This document shows positions 1-7,575 of a DNA stretch of 20,299 bases, one piece after another (position 1 is the stretch's first letter; each line of letters begins with the position of its first letter). The DNA is taken from NCBI GenBank assembly GCA_920105805.1, contig CAKKTI010000317.1, positions 5,321-25,619 on the forward strand. Reading direction: 5' to 3'. Under the pieces are notes generated by a model. The model was not told the DNA's origin, ran no database searches, and worked only from the letters and a program-made list of their open reading frames with translations. A program made the translations under genes and the position numbers. Source of the DNA: Condylostoma magnum. Lineage: Eukaryota > Ciliophora > Heterotrichea > Heterotrichida > Condylostomatidae.

Positions 1-1221
1 TATAATCTCATTTTTAGATTGAAACAAGATTTTATTATTATTAGGATTCAATAAATCCCAAAGTCTTACAGTTTTATCCTCACTTCCACTGATAACCTTG
101 CTACCTTCAATACAAACACTTAATACACAGCTATCATGCTCTCCGACTTTTCTATTTTTATTCCAATTTGATAAGCTTCAAAGTTGGACACTTTTATCTT
201 AACCTCCGCTTATCACTTTGTTACCTTTCATGCATATGCTTTACACTCATGTTTCATGCCTTCCAATCTCTTTATTATTCTTTGGATTTGATAGATCTCA
301 AAGTCGAAGTGTTTTATCAAAGCTACCACTTATTACTTTGTTATCTTTCATGCACACATTGTATACATAACCACTATGTCTTCCAATTTGCCTATTATTA
401 CTTGGATTTGATAAATCCCAAAGCCGAATAGTATTATCATCACTTCCACTGACTACCGTGTTATCTTCAATGCATAGGCCGCATACATAGTCGCCATGCC
501 TTCCAATTATTCTATTGTTGTTTGGATTTAATAAGTCCCAGAGTCGTATAGTACAATCACTACTTCCACTAATAACAGTGCTATTTTACATACATACAGT
601 TTATACAATATTGTCATGTCTTCCTATTATTCTATTGTTGATTGGATTTTATAAGTCTCAAAGTCGAACTGATTTGTCTCCGCCTCCACTTATTATATTA
701 TTATCTTCAATGCATAGTTGATAAACTCTTTCTAAATTATCTCCTAGGTATGTTGGATTCTTAGGGATAATTGGGATAATTTCTTTAAGTTGTTTTAGTA
801 TACAGTTTACTTTTATTTAGTATTAAAGCAATTTTATATAATTACTAGTATAGTTTTGGTTATTCTGAAATGATGAACTAATTAACTGTATCTATTTTGC
901 TTAGATTTCTCGTCTAATACACTTATAGCTTTCTAATATTGTTCAGCCTTTATTTTAGATATTATTGGCTAGCTTTAAAGTAATAGATTTTAATAACAGT
1001 ATCTTTTAATAATCTGCTTTAAGAAGAATCTTAGTACTGAATACAGGGTCTCTTTACTTTATCAATGTTTAAATTATAGGTAGATATTCATACATAAAGG
1101 AAAGTTTTTATATTTTCCTTTTTAAATCATTTTTTGAAGTAATTACGAAAGTTGGAAGTCTTCTTATAAGTTTTTCTTCATATGTAAGAAAAAGCAGTAA
1201 GTTTTCAGATTATAGGTTCAT
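1..1221 (-). CDS. WD40 repeat protein, C-terminus cut by window edge
   Basis: Read with TAA/TAG=Gln and TGA=Trp, one open frame gives about 407 residues before the window ends. The first ~165 residues are helical and Gln/Lys/Leu-rich; I chose Met at 1221 because the product becomes charged and regular from there and the DNA upstream is AT-rich and featureless. From about position 720 down to the edge there are six WD40 blades at an exact 120-nt (40-aa) period, each with an I-S-G-(S/G)-x-D-K/N-T core, R-L-W-D-L, N-P-x-N-N, and a G-R-H turn. The six Trp codons lie at 658, 538, 418, 298, 178 and 58: TGA, TGG, TGG, TGA, TGA, TGG. This will fold as a beta-propeller, a protein-interaction platform; partners cannot be inferred. 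Similar repeats upstream (1390-1870) look decayed, so the family duplicates locally. Around 850-1000 another frame also looks protein-like, so a missed small intron there is possible. Confidence 0.9.
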
Positions 1222-2210
1222 TTGAAGTTAATTTTGTATAAAAGATGAGTATATAAATCATTAATGAAGTTCAATATGCAATAACTTTATTAAATTTGAG
1301 TAATTAAGATTTATGAACTAATCTAAACTGCAATATATTATTCTATATATTAAACAACAATCAAGTAATCTAAAATTTCCTGCTACCTTCTCCAAACACA
1401 CTAAAATTATATTTACTTAATGTTTCTACCTATAATGCTATCTTATTGAATAGTTTTTAGAAGGCTCTTGTAAGTTTCATGATTTAATTGTTGGCACTAG
1501 CAACAAATGAATAATGCCTTCCTAAGCTTAATTTCTGGAAGGATTTTAAAATCTAACAATCTTATCTTCACTCCTACTTATAAGAAATCAACAACACCTC
1601 TTAATCATGCTATCAATTTTATAAATTCATGCTTACTAAATATTTTTACGTCCTTTTCCTATGGTACAGTTTCTAGAAGAATATTGTAAATTCAAAAGTC
1701 TAACAGGATTTGTAGATTTCAAGTCTAATAATACTTGCCTTCATCTCCCCTTACAACAAATGAATCATTATGATATATTATTAGAGGTCGTGTTTAATAA
1801 TTATATACTTAAAGGCTCTATATACTCCTAGCCAATTATTTCTTTAGTAGGCTTTTATTATACTAATGGATCTTTCAGGAAATTAAAGCTACTGTGATAT
1901 TTCTACTTAGTTTCTTAGTCAGAGCATTCTACAATATAATCCAGTTACTCTAACTATTCAATTTGAATCGGATTAAAGTGTATAAACTGATTGATTTATA
2001 TGAAATGCTATTAAATTTATTATTATAGTAATAAATAGAGTTTACAATAACGAGTCTAGCTGTACTATTTGTCTGATAAACAATCATAAAAAGCTAGTAC
2101 AATACAGAAACTGATGTCCAATCTTAATATAATAAACTCTAATCTATAATTCACAACTTTACTACAAACCACTACTTATATACAACAACCTAAAAACAAC
2201 TTGTCTAACA
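1222..2210. other. Long gene-poor stretch, AT-rich
   Basis: About 990 bp between the WD40 gene and the zinc-finger gene. Apart from the decayed WD40 repeats at 1390-1870, I see no motif-bearing frame on either strand. With all stops recoded, every frame is open, so openness is not evidence here. The part at 1222-1390 is very AT-rich and is the likely promoter and 5' leader of the WD40 gene. The part at 1870-2200 can be translated on the minus strand into Gln-rich sequence in the same frame as the relic and may be its former N-terminal part. Confidence 0.5.
1390..1870 (-). pseudogene. Decayed WD40 repeats related to the neighbouring gene
   Basis: The reverse strand carries at least three recognisable but eroded copies of the neighbour's blade: VRLLNLQYSSRNCTIGKG (from about 1704), SEDKIVRFQNPSRN (about 1587-1531) and IKSWNLQEPSKNYSIRQH (about 1488-1435). 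They match the intact pattern VRLWDLxNPxNNxxIGRH. The blade spacing is no longer 120 nt. A G-R-H-like turn following the second copy lies in a different frame, and roughly 17 residues are missing between the second and third copies. That points to a relic paralogue. The main frame of the repeats is the same as that of the gene at 1-1221, so a second reading is that this is a diverged N-terminal propeller of one longer protein starting near 2190. Base composition is lower in GC than the intact array. I favour the relic reading moderately. Confidence 0.5.
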
Positions 2211-2456
2211 TTAATTATTATTTACTCCAGTAGTATGCTGCGTTCTATTAAAAAATCCGCTTAATGTAATGAGATTACCACAAGGACACTATACTCTATT
2301 AGCCGAAGCAGGAAAAACAATGGCATTTGAGCATTATTAGCAAGTTATTCTTCCAATCGGTTTAATTGCTGTCATGCTTCTACAATAAGGGCACATTACG
2401 CATAAAACATTCTCCGAATATCTCAGTAAACATTTGCACTTGCCACAATTAATCAT
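2211..2456 (-). CDS. Small LSD1-type zinc-finger protein
   Basis: An 81-residue protein starting MINCGKCKCLLRYSENV. It consists of successive Cys-pair modules: C-G-K-C...L-R-Y, then C-P-Y-C-R-S-M-T...I-G-R-I-T-C-Q-Q-C-S, then V-Q-C-P-C-G-N-L. This is the C-x2-C-R...(P)xG...x-C-x2-C layout of LSD1-type zinc fingers, known from plant LSD1/LOL proteins and many protist proteins, where they bind zinc and mediate protein interactions. TAA and TAG appear in frame inside the fingers (at the QQ of C-Q-Q-C and before C-P-C) and must be sense. The stop is called as TAA at 2211-2213, followed two codons later by TAG. The start at 2456 is the first Met that precedes the first Cys pair. It lies 145 bp downstream of the NOC1 stop on the same strand. 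The cellular role is unknown. Confidence 0.8.
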
Positions 2457-2601
2457 ATTATGCTGACTAATTGACCTCTACTAATTCTGGTTAGTTGGTT
2501 ACAGCTCTACATCCCTATCTTAAGTTTAAGGTTGAATAACTTGTTGCCTATTTTCCATATTGTTAAAAGAACTGTATTTGCTATGTAAATGTTTTATTGA
2601 C

Positions 2602-4377
2602 CTACATTAAATGAGAATACTTATCAGCTGACTCAAATGCCGATCTTACCCGCTTTTAAGGCAGTTCTGAGTCTGAAAATTCAAAATCCGATTCAAATCA
2701 AGACCCAGACTCACTTTCACTGTCTTCCTTAGGCTTGATTTGGTTGATTTGGAAGTACCTATGAAAGAACTTCTCCTCCTCTCTGACCTAACCTTCTTCC
2801 TGTTACTGGAACTCTAGTGTATTGATTCTATTTTCTACCAAAGATCTTCGTACCTTCCGTTTCTTAAGCTTGTTTACAATACTTTCTTTAGGTGTTCTAT
2901 AAGCAAATCTGTCCAGAAAGTTAATTAAGGTGAAATCTAGTAGCGGGTCTCCTTCATACTCAATATGTTCTCCGTTTTTTATAATAGCAGCTCACTTTGA
3001 GACGACAGGGTGATAATGGGATATAATGATGTCCAATTCTTACAATTTGGTGTTCTGAGCTCCTGCATATCTGGGGTCTCTTTTGCTTGGGTCATACTGT
3101 TCCTTTACTTCAGTACTGGTGTACTTTTAAGGAACATCTTCATCGTCGGAATCTGGCACATCTTCGTAGTGTTCCTCCTCATCGCTAAGTTGCTCAAATT
3201 GTAGCAGGGCCTTTACTCCAGGCTGGATTTTCAGTAGTTCACTTATCAGTATTAAGCACCCGCATATGAATTAGGGCTCAGATGTAATACAGCATTAGAG
3301 CAGCCTTTTCACAAAGGCTTGGACTCTGTTGATTAGTTAGTCTTACTTCAAGCTTTGTATAAGTGTGTTCATGAATATTTTAAGGGTTTTTATGCTGATT
3401 AGCCCGTTGAACTAGTCTGGCTTTAAGAACTCGTATAGGGCTCTGTAGTATCTGTCGGATATTGTGCCTTGTTTCTGTTCGAATAGAAATATAAATCTTA
3501 GAGCTTGTACTGAGATGTTAGTATTCTCTTTATTATGAGTCATTCTGTATAGCATCGTCATTTCTTTCTGGAAGAACTAGTCGAATGCTACTTTTGTCAT
3601 GTTGAATATTGGAATAATCTTGTTAATTGCAGTCATTAGAATCGATAATTACCGACTATCTTTCTCCTAGCACTCCTCAACTACTAAGGGAAACAGTTCT
3701 AATAGAAACTGCACTGCTGCTTGTAGGGCATCTTATTCCCCAGGTCTGTATTTAATAGAATTTATCAGCACAATACTGTAAAACCTCGCTTTGCTCGGTA
3801 TATTTTTCCTGTTTATAAACCCTTATACCAATTTAATAACTTACTAAATCAACTGTCTCCTTCTTTTGATAATTTAATTCAGCTCCAGTATAACAAAAGT
3901 AGCTGCTTACTTATCCCCTAACTTATTCACTAATGCAGACAATATAAGATTCCTGTTCTGTTCAATATTAACAGCTAACTCACTTAAAATCTACATACCT
4001 ATCTTCTTATGATGCATTACAGTATCATTCATTTTCAGTACTAGAATCTCAATGAAATCAGTATATCTGTTCTTAACATTCTGATTAATTTTATTATCCG
4101 GATCCTATTTCAGCAGTTTGTCGACATTGAGCCAATCTAAAAACAGTTCCTTTAATCCAACAGTTGCCTCTTCACTATAATGCCTCTGCTTCTTCTTAGC
4201 AAAATTGATCAATGTGTCAAGTGCCGAGAAATCGCAAACCTAGCCTAGCTCCTGTATTTTTTGAATCTTATACATAAGGGCTGATACTTTGTCACTTAAA
4301 GTACCAGTTTTCTGCATTTGGTTTAACACCCTAAGCTCTCGTTTCAATTCTTTAGAAACTTCAGGCTGGTTGCTCAT
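2602..4377 (-). CDS. CEBPZ/NOC1: Ribosome assembly factor NOC1/MAK21/CEBPZ family
   Basis: About 591 residues, MSNQPEVSKELKRELRVL onward, one frame without introns. Family hallmarks appear in order: the N-terminal alpha-solenoid with K-D-K-V-S-A-L and N-K-L-G-D (~residues 25-150); the CBF/MAK21 core with ISDRYYRALYEFLKPD and RVQAFVKRLLQCC, then FICGCLILISELLKIQPG (~310-395); an acidic stretch (D-E-E-E...D-S-D-D-E-D, ~405); then YDPSKRDPRYAGAQNTKL, H-Y-H-P, and GDPLLDFTLINFLDRFAYR (~428-495). It ends FESADKYSHLM, matching the family's C-terminal S-A-E-E-F-x-H-L-L segment, with TAG at 2602 (another TAG at 2581). Yeast Noc1/Mak21 acts with Noc2 in early nucleolar 60S subunit assembly and export. 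It is shorter than the ~1,050-aa human protein because the N-terminal extension and late acidic linkers are trimmed. TGA codons at 2992 and 2698 must encode Trp, the first at a position normally aromatic (Phe). Confidence 0.92.
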
Positions 4378-4403
4378 ATTTATATTAAGGTAAAAAATTA
4401 TAT

Positions 4404-4845
4404 TTAGTCATACTTTAGTCTAGCTAAGCTGTAATCAGTAGATCTGTTGTGTATTATCATAGGAATGGCATCACTTTCCTATTTTTCGATGATTTGTGCT
4501 ATGTGTAACCTAGTGTCTTATACTAGAAGTGATTTTATTGGTTGAATTATGTAGTAAGAGTGGCAATTGGCAAGGACTGGCACTTTGTTTATATGTCTTA
4601 GCTGCACCCCACTGAATTATTGCTCGTATGTCCTATGCGAGGTAGCAAAACGATTCACATGGTAGAATTGTTCCTTATATAAGACATTCATAGAGATCTA
4701 TTACCCTGATATAGCCTAGGACATTAAACTATCGTCATATAGGTCAAATATACAGGTGTTTTCATCAAGTAATCTAAAGGAGGAAATTGTACAGCCTCTA
4801 TACTACCCTTTGATCAATGCCCCCTAGTTCCTTACAATCCTGCAT
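4404..4845 (-). CDS. Unrecognised 140-aa protein, two exons
   Basis: Exon 1 is 4793-4845 (from Met at 4845) and exon 2 is 4404-4773; a 19-nt intron (4774-4792) joins two frames, each of which looks protein-like only on its own side. The product begins MQDCKELGGIDQRVVQRL, continues LLDENTCIFDLYDD, and has a basic/aromatic centre with GVQLRHINKVPVLANCHSYY. It has no signal peptide or membrane segment. I do not recognise a family. The central run (H-x2-K-x-P-V, then P-x2-S) is loosely reminiscent of the bacterial ComK pattern, but this is only visual and may be chance. The stop is TAA at 4404, with a second TAA at 4398. The gene lies 64 bp after the L12 stop and only 26 bp before the NOC1 start, all on the same strand. 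An unspliced alternative starting at Met 4898 would leave just 11 bp after the L12 stop and is less likely. Confidence 0.65.
4774..4792 (-). other. Probable 19-nt intron
   Basis: Reverse-strand sequence GTACAATTTCCTCCTTTAG: GT...AG ends, a pyrimidine-rich 3' half and a TTTAG acceptor. Its removal shifts the reading frame by one, joining the credible N-terminal frame to the credible C-terminal frame. The GTA...TAG form matches the two 16-nt candidates elsewhere in the window. Confidence 0.65.
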
Positions 4846-4909
4846 AAAAGAACTCCCACAGATTTTACTAATAACCTCGATGCTTCCTTTATTACCATTT
4901 TTTATCAAA

Positions 4910-5596
4910 CTACTCAAATTCTACTACACCTCCCAATGCTTGCATCTTATCAAAAGCTTCCTGGTACTTATCCTTTTGTATTCTGCTAAACAGTACAACT
5001 GGACCCTTTTCACTCTCCTCTACCAAAGCTTTAGACTCTTTTAGCCCAGACCCAGTTACATCTTTCACTAGCTTTATAAGCTTGATTTTACTTGCCTGAT
5101 CGTATCCCTTCAATACCAGATTAAATATTGTCTATTCTTCTTAAACTTCCTCTACTTCTGGGGCCTTTTCAACAACGGTTTAAGAGGCAGTTAAGATTTA
5201 GCTAATTGTATCGGCCTGGAAGCCCTCAAATCCTAATTTTTCTAGTGTGGTGCCCTCTGGCCTTACATACTACCGCCTTTGACCCTCTCTGTAGAACACC
5301 GGCCAGTCAATATCGCCTATTTAGGAATTATATATCTGCTCCTTTATTTTAAACTTGAGTACTGTCACCTCCTCCTGGCCTAAGTCAGATAAATGCTGTG
5401 TTAGTAGATCAATACGCTTTAATTAGTCCTAGCTAAACTTTTTGCTGGTCTGTCGTATTTCCTTTTAGTATAAATCGTCAAATTGTAGCTGTCAGTTTTT
5501 ATAAGCAGTGTCCATGGCCTATTGGTATTCTTAGCCACTTAGACCTTTTATGTTGCTGAGAGTAAAGAATAGGCCTCTACGCTATAATTATAACAT
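4910..5596 (-). CDS. Mitochondrial-type ribosomal protein bL12 (L7/L12)
   Basis: 228 residues starting MLQLQRRGLFFTLSN, a basic/hydrophobic N-terminus without acidic residues that suits mitochondrial targeting. A helical segment around residues 60-100 (KFSQDQLKRIDLL...DLGQEEVTVLKF) corresponds to the dimerising N-terminal part, followed by an acidic/Val hinge (E-V-E-E-V-Q-E-E-Q). The C-terminal domain (~160-228) carries the family signature: KIKLIKLVKDVTGSGLKESK, A-L-V-E-E, then ALGGVVEFE. L12 forms the ribosomal stalk that recruits translation GTPases. The final 67 codons contain no TAA, TAG or TGA and are followed by TAG at 4910, exactly where the family ends, which makes this one of the best-defined stops in the window. 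Inside the gene TAA, TAG and one TGA (5492, Trp) are sense. It is divergent from the coiled-coil gene across 287 bp. Confidence 0.92.
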
Positions 5597-5883
5597 TTTA
5601 CTTATTTATTGTATTGGTATATTCTAATTAAAGATTACATATACTAAATAGTAATTTTATACTAATCCAAAAGGTTATTGAAACTACCATAAATAGCATT
5701 TATTAAACTTCTAAATTACAAACATATTTAATGAACTTTGAAGGAAGACGCGCCTAATGGGAAAATTTTTTAAAGTAAAAGGCAGATATTGAGGAAGGCT
5801 TATAGAGTGATGACTAATGCAAAGTATGCATTTGCTTAGATTTACTCCGTTTATCACTCTGTGATAGCAATTGTGAGGAAATA
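5597..5883. promoter_or_regulatory. Divergent intergenic region with nested inverted repeats
   Basis: 287 bp between the divergent starts of the L12 and coiled-coil genes, so it must contain both promoters. The left part is AT-rich. At 5804-5811 and 5853-5860 lies a perfect 8-bp inverted repeat (AGAGTGAT / ATCACTCT). Nested inside it is GCAAA (5819-5823) / TTTGC (5831-5835), separated by 7 nt. These could be protein-binding half sites or a hairpin in the 5' leader of the coiled-coil gene. No frame with recognisable protein motifs was seen. Confidence 0.5.
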
Positions 5884-6996
5884 ATGTCTAAAAATTAAAC
5901 AATGCACAAACTAATATAGGATGTTTTACCCTAGGAAAGTTAAGAATTCTTAGAAACAAAAATGAAAGAGCATAATATAGACTTCTCACTAGGAAATTTC
6001 ATGGAAGCAGCGTTTGATGACTTAAGTTAGATGAAATAGTAACTATAATATTTCAATTAACTCAACCTAGAAGAAAAAATAAGCTAATTGTAGAATAGAG
6101 GATAAGTGTAACAAGGAGGAAACTAGTAAGAAATATACGAAAAAATCGAGTAATTGGAAAAGAAAGTAAGAAATTACCAAGAAAGTGTAGATAATTTAGT
6201 ATGTGAGAATGAATTATTGAGAAATTAATACAGAGAAATGCAAATGGCAAGAGATGATGTCTCATTTTCCCGTAATTCCATAACTGATGTATAAAACAAA
6301 ATCTAGGAAATCAGAGACGAGTAAAACAGCATCCGTGAGTAAATAGAGCAACTAACAAAGTAAATAAACGACAATGTTTTACTGTTAGCTTAAATAAAAA
6401 ACCTTCGAAGTAGCTCAGAGATATAGTCTGTTCTAGGTGATTGAATCAAGGAAAGAAACGGTGCAATAGACCAACTCAAGTCTTAATTCGACGGAACATA
6501 GCAAATAGTAACTGATCTTCTATCAAAATACTCCGAAAACAGCTCCTAGGTAGACGAGGCCTATACCAAAATAAACTAAATACAGCAAAGCCTGCAAGAT
6601 GTAAGGGAATCCCACAAGCAATGCAAGCTGCTGAACAGGCATTCAAGCAACCTTCAGCAAGCAGCCGACTCTGTATTCTCAGCACAGTAATAATTCCAAG
6701 ATTTCTAACAGTTCATAAGTGAAAAACTAGATGAACTACGCAAAGAGGTTGACTCCCTCAAGAAAAAACAGTCTCCTTTAGAGCAAAGTCATAATAAGTA
6801 CAAGAACGAGATACAGGGACTAAGACTGCAATCACAGGAATAGATTTAGAGAGTAAATCGGCAAATTCTAGCAGAAGAGCCAGTACATAAGGGTCTATTG
6901 CAGTATGATCCGGCGTTTTAAAGATAAGTATGGTCCTGCTGCAAGAATGAGGGCAGTCATCCTGGCTGCGAGAATAATATTAAATTTTTAGGGTAA
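5884..6996 (+). CDS. Coiled-coil protein with C-terminal W-S-C-C motif
   Basis: About 370 residues from Met 5884 (MSKNQTMHKLIQDVLPQE...). Residues ~45-345 are almost entirely heptad-like, rich in Gln, Glu, Lys and Leu, with segments such as IYEKIEQLEKKVRNYQES and KLDELRKEVDSLKKKQ, so a long parallel coiled coil is expected. Many of the Gln codons are TAA/TAG, and a TGA at 6442 (V-L-G-D-W-I-K) is Trp. The C-terminus reads QYDPAFQRQVWSCCKNEG then H-P-G-C: a short Cys motif W-x-C-C...G-C that recalls the second half of CHORD-type zinc modules and occurs at the ends of other coiled-coil proteins. It probably binds metal or a partner; exact function unknown. I placed the stop at TAA 6994 because this motif ends just before it; TAA codons follow at 7000 and 7009. 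It converges on the reticulon-like gene with about 11 bp between stops. Confidence 0.82.
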
Positions 6997-7007
6997 AATT
7001 AAATCAA

Positions 7008-7553
7008 CTAATCACTTTTCTTAGCTACTGAGCTAGATCTTGGAACTTTTATTAGTATTATGTCCAGTTACTCTTTTAATACCTGCTTTTACTATGCAAT
7101 TAAATCAGCAACGTCTATTCCTACGAACTTCTTCACTCCGTATTTAATAAACTCAAAATTCAAGCAAAGTCAGATCAATGTATAAGTGCTTACTGGGGAG
7201 ATTAATAATACTAGTAAAATTCCAATTAACTCAGATTTGTCTAATTTTCTCTATTCCTTATGCAATCCTCTAACAAAATCTTCAACAACCTTTCTACTGT
7301 TCTCAATCATCTTCTCTACAAAACCATCCTCCATTTCTGTATAAGACTATCCAACCCTGACTGCCTATTCCTAAAGCCACTTAAAAGCGATTAAGTATCC
7401 CACAGTACCAACACATAATCCTGATAAAAATGTACCTTCAGAGCAGCACGTCAATAAGAAAAACAGATTAACACTCCCCATACACAATACAGTCTTAGGT
7501 ACTTCTTCCCAAGTGAAAAGTTTACAGCAACTACTACACCCTGCTTCGGACAT
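7008..7553 (-). CDS. Reticulon-like ER membrane-shaping protein
   Basis: 181 residues, MSEAGCSSCCKLFTWEEVPK onward. It has two long hydrophobic segments separated by a charged helical loop: residues ~18-62 (K-T-V-L-C-M-G-S-V-N-L-F-F...LIAFKWL) and ~105-140 (ELIGILLVLLISPVSTYTLI, then W-L-C-L-N-F). This W...P-x2-(S/T)...S-V-N entry, paired-hairpin layout and amphipathic tail (F-I-K-Y-G-V-K-K-F) are those of the reticulon homology domain, whose wedge-like hairpins bend tubular ER membrane. Trp in the second hairpin is a TGA at 7170. The start at 7553 is chosen over an upstream non-ATG extension; it lies only 22 bp from the Fused stop. Stop TAG at 7008, with TAA at 6999 as the next option, practically touching the 3' end of the convergent gene. 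The reticulon assignment rests on topology and composition more than on exact motifs. Confidence 0.68.
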
Positions 7554-7575
7554 TTTAATTATCAAATACTAATTA

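Noticed and set aside
168-721. Plus-strand ORFs across the WD40 array
   Set aside because: They are shadows of the minus-strand repeats, repeating with the same 120-nt period and carrying no motif.
850-1000. Alternative minus-strand frame KAEQYQKAISVLDEKSKQ, TPR-like
   Set aside because: Using it needs two extra introns of 25 and 14 nt lacking the GTA...TAG form, whereas the main frame runs straight through; left as an uncertainty.
2259-2580. A plus-strand frame giving plausible hydrophobic protein sequence
   Set aside because: It is antisense to the Cys-pair zinc-finger gene, whose regular C-x2-C spacing is far stronger evidence; open frames are uninformative under this code.
4899-4909. 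Start of the 140-aa gene at Met 4898
   Set aside because: It would leave only 11 bp after the L12 stop, and the frame before the proposed 19-nt intron fits better with Met 4845.
5807-5813. GTGATGA, a perfect C-box-like motif suggesting a C/D snoRNA
   Set aside because: No D box (CTGA) at a suitable distance and no terminal stem typical of the class.
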